Source of the DNA: Liolophura sinensis | Taxonomy: Eukaryota; Mollusca; Polyplacophora; Chitonida; Chitonidae | Assembly: GCF_032854445.1 (NCBI RefSeq) | Contig: NC_088300.1 | Coordinates: 26,455,608 to 26,519,607, forward strand | Length of the DNA: 64,000 nucleotides | Direction: 5' to 3' | Part shown: piece after piece, positions 12,301-24,600 of the stretch | Layout: each line of letters begins with the position of its first letter | How positions within the stretch are numbered: the first letter of the stretch is position 1 | Position numbers and translations under genes: made by a program | Notes under the pieces: model-generated | What the model saw: only the letters and a program-made list of their open reading frames with translations | What the model was told of the DNA's origin: nothing | Database searches by the model: none

Positions 12301-14063
12301 GGGCGGTCTCATAGTCATACCCCTTACTCAACTGCTACCATTACACTGCGTGTGAGACATGCAGAATGCATAGGTATATTGTATTATTATAACCAGAGGT
12401 TGAGAGACAATTTTATTGGTTTCTGACATCACTTCCTTTCTCACCACCGTGACCCAAAGTGTCCTCTGCGTTGTTAAAAAAAATTGCGGTCACAGTGATG
12501 TAAAACGAACGCAGAGAGCTACGCATGCGGTGTAAGAAGTATGTCTGAGAGTATTCAAACTGGCTTGCACAGAACGGTAATGACGCATTTCCACTCCTAA
12601 TTATTAGGGACTTTTCCCCAATCAAAAAAGCGGTGCCTTGAGTGTTGAAAAGATATATAGATCATTTTTCATGCAGATTAGTGATAATTTTCTGCATGAC
12701 TTTGACATGGGTGTGGGCTTTCCTGACGTAACAAGATTGGTTTAGATTAGTAGGGAGTTCCCCTCTTCTAGACCTTTTCAAAAAAACCGGCATACATTAC
12801 ACCTCGTGGATTTTGATCCTCTTTATGTCTCTAGGGTTTCATTCCTTTTGAAAATAAAAACTAAACTTGGCCTAGATATTTTCTTTCAATATTTCTTCTT
12901 AAATATTTTTAGCAAACATGGCAGTAAATGGGAATTGTGTTTTCTCACCTATATATGCACCTAGTGAAACGTGTTCTCGTGGCGCATTTAACCTAGTCAT
13001 AACGTATAGAACTATAGAAATTTTATTGATAGAAATAAACGTGAATCGAAGAGTTCATATCCTTTTCAGGCTTTTGATTGAAAAAGGTGAATACATAATG
13101 AAATTACAATAAACTTCAAACATCGTCTATGTTCAAAACGATTCTGTCACCGCCTTTCCGGTGAATGTAAGGTGGGCGTACATAGACTTCGAACGGAAAA
13201 CGTTCCTTAAAGGAGAAGAAAATTTAAATATCAATCAAATACCACTGAAAAGTGTTTGCATTTCCTCGCAGCTCATGCCATAAATAAAATTCTTATATGT
13301 ACCTCAAGCTGATAAATTATAAATAAACTCAGCGCCAAAATCCGCTGTGGGCGACTCCATTTTGCATAAGAACTAGTCCTGAAGTCTTCTCTGTTAGGAG
13401 GAGAATTGCCGTCGGAAACCGCCGAAGTGCAGTTCGTACATTTCCGGTGGAACTCTTCTTCCCAGAAGATAGCGAACAGTACAGTTTGTTTTCCGCTTGA
13501 CGATGGGGGCTGAGTTTACACGAACAAGCCGGCAGTTTTAACGACTCTCATTGGCTGAGAGACAACACACCCCAGCATAAATTACAGGGTGTTAAATATG
13601 GAGGACCCGATGGACTCAGCGATTTATGCCAGCTTTGCCGTTTTCAGGCTTCACGTGTATGGCGAGGAAAAATCGCAAAATGATGCAGCAGGCACCACCA
13701 GATAGAAAAAACATGTTCTTGTCAGCCTATAATGTCATGTTTTTAAGTTGTCTTCTCCTTTAATAACTAAATTTTGATCATAAAATGGATACACGCGTCA
13801 GCTTTTCATAGAAAGTGATTTTCTCACTATATATATTTGTCTTGCAATTTTCCATGTCGAGACAAAGCTCCAGTGATTTTTTTCCAGACAGTGCACTGAA
13901 TTTACTTTTTTCTTCTTTAAAGATGCAACCCTACCCAACAGAAGAAGATCTAAAACGCAAATTACAGAATAAACAAGACTGGATTGCTTACAAGACTAGG
14001 GCTCTCAACGACCATCTGGCGTTTACTCGTCATGTCCAGGATACCCTGAGCCTGTACTACTGA
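65..14063 (+). CDS. CNBD2: CNBD2-like cyclic nucleotide-binding protein, copy A (12-exon model)
   Basis: Coding exons by splice consensus and phase: 65-373 (or the alternative 1283-3133), 5139-5206, 6016-6148, 6491-6657, 6952-7025, 7329-7417, 7624-7853, 8729-8874, 9928-9995, 10604-10894, 12023-12166, 13923-14063. Joining 65-373 to 5139 gives 619 aa, close to mammalian CNBD2 (about 576 from memory). Every phase closes and the stop is TGA. After a basic RFRRAVK segment comes a cNMP-binding domain (exons 5-7) with the phosphate-binding cassette FGELALM..LRSATV; its Glu281 and Arg290 (short form) are present, so ligand binding is plausible. A second, partial cNMP-like lobe starts at RKGVLLCRD..WVYIIKTG. 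It is interrupted by a Ser/Asn-rich linker (exon 10) and resumes at GLEHPIL..GAECILINRKFF. In mammals CNBD2 binds cAMP and is needed for sperm function. That role is inferred here, not seen. Another cNMP-domain family is possible. Confidence 0.78.
1283..3133 (+). CDS. Alternative long N-terminal exon of CNBD2-like A, SP/RS octad repeat
   Basis: An open frame of 617 codons runs from ATG 1283 to a strong donor GAG|gtgagt at 3134, in phase 0, compatible with exon 5139. The frame is closed by TAG at 1256, so either translation starts here (alternative promoter, 1133-aa protein) or an acceptor at 1280 (gctcaag) joins it to an upstream phase-1 donor. The product is basic, Ser/Arg/Pro-rich and probably disordered. 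Residues from 2147 to 2602 are 19 gap-free 8-residue units of type S-P-x-R/K-N/S-x-x-T/A, followed by RS-rich sequence to about 3060 (for example SRQRSRS, RRSRGSS). The last residues (LPTNYRDIVYPKIPDVEPGF) look ordered. I know no CNBD2 with such an extension. A separate gene sharing the region is less likely, given the phase match and the donor. Confidence 0.6.
2147..2602 (+). repeat. 24-bp coding minisatellite, 19 units, no indels
   Basis: The sequence reads as 19 consecutive 24-bp units in frame. Each gives an octapeptide with Arg or Lys at position 4 in all 19 units and Ser-Pro at positions 1-2 in 13 of 19. Typical units are SPMRNYRS, SPVKNYRT and SPMRSPHA. Several neighbours alternate as 48-bp pairs (NYRTSPMR followed by SPHASPMR). 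A 20th, degenerate unit begins at 2603. The other + strand frame is also open through the array, a by-product of the periodicity. Confidence 0.85.
8157..8655. mobile_element. Non-autonomous TIR element in intron 7 of CNBD2-like A
   Basis: About 500 bp are alignable by eye to 39560-40020. Inside the copy, the left part (about 8157-8217) is the imperfect reverse complement of the right part (about 8498-8556): both contain the TTGAAAATA / TATGGTnnGTATTTG / ACCACTT series. The tail 8585-8655 matches the outer end of the element at 19747. There is no coding capacity. It fits a MITE-like DNA transposon remnant. Confidence 0.55.
13206..13762. mobile_element. Candidate MITE in last intron of CNBD2-like A
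   Basis: The left edge reads TTAAAGGAGAAGAAAA and the right edge reads CTTCTCCTTTAA, an inverted pair about 555 bp apart. The same AGGAGAAGAAAA end occurs at 19748. No ORF of note lies inside. TTAA at both edges could be a target duplication, but this is not proven. Confidence 0.45.
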
Positions 14064-14318
14064 TATGTACGCCCATCAGTTGCAGGAGATTGGCTGAAGC
14101 AAAATAGAGTTTTGGCTCCATTCGGTACTATGTTCTCCTTCCTGCAACCAAGCAGTCAACCGGTGATAAAAACAATATTATGTTCTGTTTATCATGCACG
14201 TGATCCCGCCGACTGAAAGTGTTGTTTTGTTATTATTTATCTAGGCAGATTGTTCCATAACGTGATACTCGGAAGTGATGCTTATATGTGATAAATAACA
14301 TTGGTCAGGTATTGATTC

Positions 14319-14324
14319 AATAAA
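14319..14324 (+). terminator. Polyadenylation signal, CNBD2-like A
   Basis: AATAAA lies 256 bp after the TGA of the last exon, with an A-rich possible cleavage site just downstream (about 14333). It is the first canonical hexamer after the stop. Confidence 0.55.
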
Positions 14325-14510
14325 TTAACACCTAAAAAAAGTAGGTTGTCCACATTATCACTAATTTATCAGAGGCCATACCTTCGTGTATCCTTGCTGT
14401 AACTGTTGAGAGCCAAGCGAGGCAGCAGGAAGTACCGTTTTTAAAGTTTTTGGTGTGACCCGACTCGGGTTTGATCCCGCTGCTCGGTCCCGCGGTCCCG
14501 ACTGCAATTT

Positions 14511-14750
14511 ATTTTATTTATTTATTTGATTGGTGTTTTACGCTGTACTCAAGAATATTTCACTTATACGACGTCAGCCAGCATTATGGTGAGAGGAAAC
14601 CGGGCAGAGTCTGGAGTAAACTGACCACCATCCGCAGGCTGCTGGAAGACCACCGCATTGGTGAGAGGCTCCTGGGTCATTGCGCCCTGCTGGCGTGCTA
14701 TGTACCTCGGCCAGTCCCGACTTCGAGGCGGACTCTCTAACCTTAAGGCC
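14511..14750 (-). mobile_element. SINE family A copy
   Basis: In + orientation it opens with TTTGATTGGTGTTTTACGC, then CTGTACTCAAGAATATTTCA and GGCCAGCATTATGGTG-like sequence, the reverse complement of the full copy at 16084. The pol III box end is degraded. Confidence 0.75.
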
Positions 14751-14842
14751 ACCAAAGAGATCAAGTATCCTTCGTGGAACAACAGTTTATTTACATTTGT
14801 ATCATTGGTTGACTGCACTGGGTCAATCTTGGACCGGATCAC

Positions 14843-15108
14843 ATCTAAGACCTTAAAAAAGAGGAAGCGGTAACTTCCTCGCTTGGCGTTCAGCATTGAA
14901 GGGATAGTGCAACGACTGGTTGACCCGTATCAGTATAATGGCTCGGGCGGGGCGGCTGACTTGCCTTCGGTAAGTCGAAGAAAAAAAGCGGTGGAGATCC
15001 GTCCTGGTCCAAGGCGGCACATTACATACGCTCTAAGGACTCCTTCGTCCTTATATGACTGAAAAGTTGTTAAGTACGACATAAAACCTCAAGCACTCAC
15101 TCACTAAC
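14843..15108 (+). mobile_element. SINE family B copy
   Basis: The copy has family B order: GAGGAAGCGGTAACTTCCTC, then CAGTATAATGGCTCGGGCGG, then GTTGTTAAGTACGACATAAA, ending with CACTCACTCACT. It is related in reverse orientation to 44449-44735. Confidence 0.75.
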
Positions 15109-15601
15109 TTACAAATTTGTGTCATTTTATCTCCAAATATCTTAAAAGTTTTATTCCACAAAAACCTCGTGTCTGTAAATAAACAAAATGTTATTGATAC
15201 TAAAATGTGAATAATGAACTGTGGAGAAAGCAAGCTTGTTGTTCATAACAAAACTAGGAAGGCTCTTCTCGAATAAATCGCGTTATCACGCTCAGCTGTT
15301 TTTGGTATATTTCCTTATACCGTGCTTAAGCATTCTGTTTTACACAAGCTGACATTTGACATACATTTGCTAAAACTCGCGCGCAAGGACCTCGGAATTA
15401 TCCAAAGGAGTTTCTCCAGACTGATAGTATTTCACCTACTTGAAAGGAAGCTATCGTAGACGATTCACAATTGGACTATTCAGATCGTTTTGGCCTTCCT
15501 TTTCCCCAAAAGACCTCAATATTATCTTACAGCCTTTAATAGATCAAGGGTCAGCTTGACTGCATGTCAGTTGTATCTGCCACGCCAATTCATTTGGTAC
15601 T

Positions 15602-18600
15602 TTACACAGTAGGCAGTAATGTCTTTTCGTGGTTCTTCATCTTCAGAAAACCCTGTATGATTCTGTCTTTGTATAAATCCCAGTCCACCTCAGACTGAAG
15701 ATTCATCTGCATAGTACTCTCCCCTGGGTAACGCTTCACATGTTCCTTCACCAGGTGGCGTGTGTTGTCGTCTGCATACTTCATGAATAGTTTCTTGGAG
15801 AGAAGGATAATTTCGGCACCACGGCTGACCTATTAACAGAGAGGATGCAACAAATCTTATCTTGGCAAAATGATTTCAGTTGTACATGTATTGTAACTGA
15901 AGTAAATCTAAAATACAAAATTAAGTGATATTCAGTTGTAGTTGTTCTTGCATGCGGGTCAAACTAATGCTCATTGAAGACAATCCGTTCTTTCCTTTGC
16001 CGCAGGTTAGCCCAAGTTTAGGCTACTGTGCTAAAGTTATCCCAAGATTCGACCCAAATTGTAAACATATTCAAAGAAGTTATGGGGGCCTCCGTGGCTC
16101 AGTCGGTTAGCGCGCTAGCAGAGCGTAATGACCCAGGAGCCTCTCACCAATGCGGCCGCTGTGAGTTCAAGTCCAGCTCATGCTGGCCTCCTCTCCGGCC
16201 GTAAGTGGGAAGGTCTGTCAGCAACCTGCGGATGGTCGTGGGTTTCCCCCGGGCTGTGCCCGGTTTCCACCCACCATAATGCTGGCCGCCGTCGTATAAT
16301 TGAAATATTCTTGAGTACGGCGTAAAACACCAATCAAAAAAAAAAAAAAAAAATCAAAGAAGTTATGCTTAAGGCCACAACCCAACGTCAACTAATACAA
16401 CAAAGTCCAATATTGGATTCCAGCCTGAATCAAAATTAAAACTGAGTGCTACATGTATGTTAACAACGTAAGAATGAACGGCTCCTCTTTAAACAAAATC
16501 ATCCGGAAAAACATATGCCAGTGAGAAGTCAGACTTACCAGACACACTGGTGACACTTTCTCAAACGCCGCACCATCAATGTTTAGCGTGTTCAAACCCT
16601 AAAATATTGAACAAATATCCATTAACAACTCGTGTTAGATGTAGGCTTGGTGTCAGACAGGCCTCCAAGCGGTAGTCCTTTTTACGATATTGGTGCGAAA
16701 TGTCGTCATGATATATGGGAATGTATTCATAAATTATCTATATACCATTGAAGGTATATTCCAGCTCGTGTTGATATTTCTCGAGCAATGATTGTACAAA
16801 TCTGAAGTAATAAACAGTAGGCTACAGTTTTCCTGTTGACGAAGCGTCGTGATAATCATCAAACCACAGAAATACCATGCTGGGATTTGTATGCGGTGTA
16901 CTCGTAAATTACTTCGGGTACAATTCTAAATTTGTATTTAATCTTGTCTGTCAGTTTCCTTATATTTCAATGATTAACACACGGTTTAAAGTCTTTCCTT
17001 TCTTTAAATGTCTCAGTGTTGTTGATAAATTGTTCATCAATAACTGAAGTTTATCTTTTATAATTTGAATCTTGATAACTGTGGTTCATTTTTATGGGAT
17101 GTGCAGTTTTAATTGTATAATTGAGATACATGTTTTATATAATTGTTTTTCACTATTCTTGTCAAGATCTTGCCTAGTAAATGGATAGTGCGCATGTGTT
17201 GTAAAATCAAATGTGAGACACGGAAGACTAAACAGCCTATATGAGCTTACTTGAGAACCCAATCGCTAACAGTGACAAAGGTAAATCACACTCTACATTT
17301 CTTTTTAATACAAAATATATGCAACAAAAAAGAAAACATTTCAGACAAAAAAAAAACAATTTTTTTAGTTCCTGTCTAAAATAGCAAGCGTTATGGTTAG
17401 TTCATGTTATATGATCGTTAAGAAATAAAGCAGCTATCATGACTGAAAGTCAGTAACTATACTTACAAACACGTCTTTGGCTTGCAGCAATTCTATTGTG
17501 ACGTACACCGATCCTTTGTAGACAGAATAGACATTGTTGTCGTCAGCCTTCCAGGATTCTTCTACAGGCTCGTACATTTTCAAGAGATCTGATTCAGTTG
17601 GTGCTTCCTGTGCAATACATGAGGATAACAACAGTCATACTTACAGATTGTGTGAAATCAGTTTCAAGAGACGCATAACAACCATTAGCGGAGTGAAAAA
17701 CAAATAATGACATAAGACTTGTTGTCATCGTCCATTTTCAAACGTTTATGTGCAGCTCTTTTTCAAGTACAGTGTTGACAAGAAAAAAATTTCAGACGGG
17801 AGGTAAAAAGGGCTAACTGTGAATTTGAAAACGATGTCAGGAGTTTAAAGGCAAACAAAACACTAAAATGAAGTATATATCAGATGAAAGACTACTAAAG
17901 ATTGTGTAGGAAAATAGTTTGATTTATTTATTTATTTATTTATTTTATTTTGTTTTTTAGAATTTTTTAAAAGTAAAATTCTTTTAAGATATCATATTTT
18001 ACGGTGATATGTAACGATCCAGAGGGTATTAGTGACGTGACATCTATATCTGTGACTTGAAAATGTTCATTTCAAATTCTATTCGAGGAATACATTCATA
18101 TATCTATATCCATACACATTTTGAATGATGAATCTAGAAATCTATGCGTGGTAACTGGCAAAAACGCCACCTTAGAATCCAAAGTTTAAAATGTTATTAT
18201 GTTCAAAAATTTCTAAAACAATAAATCGGACTATTTCCACAGACAGTGGTTAATGGTCTTTCATCTGACATATACTTCACGATTGTGTTTTCATCACCTT
18301 TCAACAGGCTTCTGCTTTGGTGGTAAGAGGCAAAAAGGAAACAATTTGATAACTGTATTTGAAATAGACGTAATGGCCGCATTTAATTGATTTGATTGTT
18401 TTGCAGATTTCTTGAAAGCAGAACGTTCCATTGTCCAGAATTCACAACGAGTGATTTAGATCCAAAGCCATGACTACGCTGCATTCTATCCAGATATGAC
18501 AGTTATTACCCAGTACATACGGTGTAAGATTTTCCAACTTCCGGAAAGAGAGTTTGTAGACGACATGGTGCCCTCCGCTTATTTGAATGGTTATGCTTCC

Positions 18601-21600
18601 CTTTAGCTATTCCAGGAAGTGACGTCACACCATCCTCGCAGTCGGTGTGTTGGACGTCTGAGAAAGAGACTTTTCGTGGAGTTTTCCGAAAATTCTTCCA
18701 ATCGGGAATATCACTCTGTTGCGCTTTCTTCCTTTCCTCGGCATCTTTTCGAGCCATTTCTTCTTGAATTCGTTTTCTTTCGGCAAGCCTTTTGGCCTCG
18801 GCGTCCTAAGAAATAGAAAGAACGACGAAGAGTTTGAATCGGAGGTAATGTGTTCAATAGGTAATACGCAGTTGTATACGTTCACAAACGTGTTGTCCAA
18901 CGTTGTATGAGCCTCTAAGAGTCACACAGGAAATCGATATTGCTATGTTGAAATTTAATATCCTTGAATATTTAATCGAACATGATCATTACCTAGGAAC
19001 GCTGAAAACAATGCACTTAATACTCAGTCTAGCAAAGTATTCCATTGCTTGAGAGATGATCTAAAGAAAAACAGTTTATATTGAGTGTACAGCCAACAAT
19101 TAGTCCGTTTCCATATATTGTTATTATATTAGTATTGTGCGATGTTAAGTTATGTTTTCGTACGATTTCACTTTTAGCTTATCCGATTCCGAAATTCAAC
19201 CAAAGTACAGCTGTACACGAAACAATAAACAGATCTAGTTGTGTTCAAGGTGGTCTATAAGAAGAGTTGACGTGCGAGTTGCAACAGCAACACTGCTGTT
19301 TCATATTTAGCCTATGTGATTATGTAGGAAACGTAAGAATAATTACTTCTTTTCTGTTATTTTCTTTATTGTAATTTCTGGACCAGTGCGTTACATCTCA
19401 TTACATAATTCAGTGGAATTAATGCTGTGAAATTCGGAAGTGTAGGCCTAACTTTCATTTGTTTTCAGTCAATCACACTCAATCACATCACTTGGTGGTG
19501 ATGGACAGATCAAAGACCGGTGTGCCCTACAGGCTGAAATACATAAAGAGCATATCCCAGAAGAACATTTGTTGATAATTCCGATCCAAATATTGAGGCC
19601 CGTTTAAGCCAAATGCGACAAAGGTCTTTCTGCCAATATATCGCACCAGTATGACTGAGATATTGCCGATGTGACGTTAAGCCATAATCATTCATTCATT
19701 CATTCTGCCATTATCTGGTTCTTCAGATCCAGCTATGTTAGTTGTTAAAGGAGAAGAAAACATAAAAATGTCAAAATCAGACTAAAGAGCGTGAAATCGT
19801 TTTAACAAATATAGTCTTTTTTAGTCTATTAGTCAAATTTTTTTCCGATTTTTTCTTTGAGGAGAAAAGGTTATTTGTAAGTTTATTGTATGGTGGGTAT
19901 TGAAACATTAAAAGTTGAAATTAATAACCTTGCGAAGCCCGTGGAAATATTCATTCATGGCATCGAATACCGGAAGTGGAACTCGAACTTTCCTGCCTGA
20001 CTTTGAGGAACCGTCGTCAACTTTGGAAACTAAAAGGAAGAAAACAGTGTATAGCTTGCTTGACAATCGCCTGTCGCCTTCAATTTACAATAATCATCTA
20101 ATCACAAATAACATCAATCCAGACAGCCGTCTAAAACCATATTTCAAACTTCAACCAAATTTGCAACACTGAACACAGACGAATTGCTGTAAGTTTCCAG
20201 TTTAGAATTGAGATCACTTGACTTAATAACACTATATTTAGGTCAAACCGTTTTCCTTTCAGGCATTTTGGAAACACATACGTTGTTTACAAAAAAGAGT
20301 TATGACTTAAAGCCAGACTTAAAGCCAGGTATCCATACTTTTTATGGGAAATGAGATTGTCTAAATTCATCCATGCATAAATTAATGTTTTAGCGGTGTA
20401 GAGCCAAAGTACTGAATGATTCATCGCTTTCTCATATGGTTCTGACACTACAAAGACTGAACTATATACTTACACTTTTAACTACAGGTACTACAAATTT
20501 CGTCTTGGTGTTTCTAAAAACTCACCAACAAATGGAACATTGTCTCGGGGTAGAACCGGTTCAACGTAATCGAGTCTTCTCAACTTTTCGAGACATTTCG
20601 ATGAGCGAGGCTTAACAGCATGTAGTTTCTGAAGAACTTCACAACATCCCTAAAGTAAAGAAAGTAACAGATTCTATGCGCATGCACTAATCTTAGGCGA
20701 GGATTTCCATTTAAGAGTGAGCTCTTTAGGCCTACATCACTCTTGGCTTGGGCAAGAGGTTGCTATTTAAGTGTGAGCGACATATACGTCCAGCTGATTT
20801 TGTGCGAAAGATTGTCATTTAAGTGTGACCGATATACGTCCAGCTGGGCTTGCGCGAAAGGTTGTCATTTAAGTGTGACCGATATACGTCAAGCTGGGCT
20901 TGCCTGAAAAGTTGTCGTTTAAGTGTGACCGATAAACGTCAAGCTGGGCTTGTGCGAAAGACTGTCATTTGAGTGTGGGCTTGTGAGAAATGTTGTCATT
21001 TAACTCCGACCAATACACATCACACTAGGCTAATAATCTATAATAATCAACCATACTAGATTTTTATTTTTGGGTTCATAATTTGGACAGAATTACAACC
21101 ACTTGTCCAATACACGAATATGTTTGCTTTAATTAGTCCCCTAATCGGTGTTGTGGGTGTACTCCTCGTCTCTTCGTCCGCCAATATGTCAGTCCGTAAT
21201 TTATCAGTTTCCTGGACTTCTTGTTGCAGACCGGTTCATGAGTTTATGGTTTTCTCGGCCAGGCACTCCAGTTCTCTCCACTCACAACTCTGACTGCCGT
21301 TGAATTCGATAACAATTCCTGAGGAGGGCATTACAACTATTAAATAAGTAAATGAACCAAGTCGACTTCTTGATCCGAGATCTGAAGGGTGTACTTACAG
21401 CTTTGACGATGTAGATCCAGTCGCTTTTTAAGGAATCCAAAGTGACAACGCTTCCACGCCTGAATATTAAACAGAGATGAATTTCCAATGGTTGGAAAAC
21501 CGGTATTTTTCATTTGATATTTTAAGGAAAATATGAATGCCCATGCTGATATGAATGATATCAGTCTAACTGCCATACAGTTTCAATCTTTCTCAATAAA

Positions 21601-24600
21601 TAATTATTCTTGGTACAGTGAATAGTCTGTAGTAAAGTGTTAATTACGTCATGTATTGTGTGTAGCAAGGCATTGTTGCAAAAGCCGAGCTCTTTGGATA
21701 AGGAAGGAGTCCTTCGATTTGTCGATACAGAATTGGGAACAAAATCTTTAACATATGGCATGTTAAAAGCAAAATTTAACATTCATATTTTTATAACTGT
21801 TATGTTATACAAACCAGATAACAGACAATATGGCTTCACTCAGAGAATTTTTAGCCCTATTAGCTCAGATAATGCCGTAAACTTACTTGAAATAATGGAG
21901 AAAGCAAGTTCCTGGATCCGATTTTATCTTGGACAATGGCCAGTTGCCGAAAACTGGGATTTGCCTTGAACATGAACAAATATCATTACAAATATCACAA
22001 ACGCAAAGTTCTTTTCAAAATGTTGTATACACATTTAAAATAAATCACAGAATACTGTTTTACCATCTTTAACTTCATTTGTAGACAACGGTTGGCAAAT
22101 CAGGGATATCATTCTACAGATGTCGTTTTTTATTTAAAATCACCTTTTAGAGTTTAGTCTGTTCTCAACAGTAGGCCTACCTGAGAAACGCGACGTATCC
22201 AGGTTCTTCGTCCGGATTACCAGTCCGTGTAAAAATCCGGATGAAGTCTTCTCCACTGACCATGAGAAGTTCCATTGGTGTAGCACTCTCCACGGTTGCG
22301 GTTCGCGTCGTTCGGTACAGCAGGGCTACTTCCTAAATGATACACTGGCGTATTTCATTTTTTGGCGGAACATCATGGGCCATCATCAAGTAATTCAAAG
22401 TAATGCAACAGAGGGTGCCGCTGTCTCCGCTTTTGAGACAGTAAGACCCAGAATAGTAATTTTACCCAGAATTGTCCATTTCCTTTGAGTTGAAGAACAT
22501 GCTTAAGTATATTTCGCTTACATGTTATAGTGGTCAGATGGATGACTGAAGTTAACTAGAGTGGCCTGAGTAAATCACCCTTCTCTAATTACCTGATATG
22601 CCTCTTCGCTACAGGCGAGATCTGGCTTCGAGCCGGCGTCTTCATTGTTCCAAGGCATATCGGCCCCATGGAATGAATTGTTTACAGCTTAACGCCACTT
22701 CGGTGATATTGCAGCCATATCGCGGCGACCGGCTGCTTTGAGAAAGACGCTGTGCACAGCGAAATGAGATAATAAGGGTTTTGTATAATAAATATGTATG
22801 ACATGTCTTACCCCAAAGCTTTGCCCTTTCGTCAGTCTGGCTACAGTGCGCATCTCTGGCTCCTTTGTTCTCTCGTTTTCTACCATTTTCTTAACAAATG
22901 CTGGCGAGAGAAATAAACTTAAATGACGTAATTTTCACTGAATTTTAACTGACTTACAGTTTCTACAGGTCCTACAGGTCACGTGAAGAAGCCAAGTAAA
23001 TATACAGGCTGGAAGAGATTCATTCTTAGCCCTACTAAAGGTGAACGTCAGATTCATTGTTAGATTTGTCGTAAAATCTACATCTGTATACACAGATGGA
23101 CGTAGAACAATAATAGATAAAATGAGAATGATAACAGGCGGTGGCAATAAATGAAATGGTTGACGTACCTTGGCCCGAGAGGATGAAATAGAAGAACTCC
23201 GCGAAATGACCCTGCCTCAAGATTGCCCGCCTGGCTTGTATTCTGGAATAGATTAATCATGTATCATTCGAAACTGCTTTTGTTTCAGACTTAGAAATTG
23301 TGTGAAATCCATGCATTGCTTTACTATCATGGTGCTTGCAGTTGGTTTCGAAGTATTGTTTTAACAAACAGAACACACAGTATATGTCCAAAGTAACTTA
23401 TAATACGGTTAAAGGTTATTTAAACCATAAATACCTAAAGGTTATTAATTATGACCTTTCCCGAGGCAATGAGTTGTTGGTGTCGAAACTAAGCTTATGG
23501 AGTTTATCAACAGGAATTAGAAAAAGCATTCAAACTGCATTTTCCTCGTAATAATATGGACGTTCAACATGTCAATGTGTAGAGCTTGGGTTGTTACGAG
23601 ACACTGACTAAAGGCAACTTTATGGTAGCGACTATGACTGGTTTTACAGACAGTTTCTAAAAGAAATAAACTATAGTCAATATTGTGGGACATTCCTCTA
23701 AATAAAAGTATCATTCGGAAGATAAACAGCTGTTAGCTTGAGTTCCTTTCGAACTAGTTGTTTCACATTAGTAATTTGATACTTGTTGACACTTTTGCCT
23801 CTAAATATTGTAAACATATATTTGCTGTTTCGCCTTAATTTGTAGATTATGTATAAGAATTATACTAACTCACGTACATAAGAATGAAGGAATTCAAACT
23901 TACTGCTGATACCATGCCACTTTGCACAGCTTTTCCTGAATATGAAGTGGGTATTCGGCCAATGATTGGAGGGTTTGCAGCCCATGCATCACCTAAAGAT
24001 AAGACACATGATTTGATTGGTCACAAGAGTTGTTGCGACACTCCAAATATCATGAGCATGCAAATGGGCAAAACATTTGTTGTCTGATATATAAGTTCAT
24101 GTATTAAAGTGCCCAGTTTTACGATGGTCTCATAACCTAGCTGCCTCCAACGAACCTTGTCTCTCAAATCTCATTTACTTTTGATACATTTGATTATTAT
24201 GCTGTTTACAGAGTATTTTTCAATCTATGGTGCAATTTAGAGTGCAGTTTTAGAGTCAAATTGAAAGTTGAAATAAAATAGTAGAATCATGGCCGTATAT
24301 TTCATTCGTAACCTTGACAAAACGCCAGTTATAAATGTCAAAGGTTCTCTGAATACATATTTTTAATAGATATATCCTTTATACCTTAACATTTTATTAC
24401 CCTGCAGTATTGTGCCGGATTTTGTTGCATTCCTGTCATCCATAGACATATAAATACTGAGTCAAGTTAACGAATGCAAGGTAGACAATACCCAATTCTC
24501 TGCAGAGTAATATTACGTAGATTTATTATATTTGAAGTGTATGGTCTTTACACTAACACTTTACAACAGATACGCCAGTTCTTTAGATACAAAAGGTTTT

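Larger units (their letters stand above)
14064..15601. other. Gap between the two convergent CNBD2-like genes
   Basis: 1.5 kb separates the two stop codons. It holds the 3' UTR and poly(A) signal of copy A, then three SINE pieces: about 14400-14490 (family B, - orientation, partial), 14511-14750 (family A, - orientation) and about 14843-15108 (family B, + orientation). I see no gene. The ORFs in this stretch are translations of the repeats. Confidence 0.7.

Noticed and set aside
16084-16170. A tRNA gene
   Set aside because: The tRNA-like head has both pol III boxes but continues into a SINE body and A-tail, and I could not fold a full cloverleaf.
18506-18520. Stop at the end of CNBD2-like B exon 13 as the gene end
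   Set aside because: A canonical gtatgt donor just before it is in phase with exon 14, and three more exons match the paralogue's C-terminus.
20741-21020. CRISPR-like array
   Set aside because: Units are directly adjacent with no unique spacers, in a eukaryotic intron; an ordinary minisatellite.
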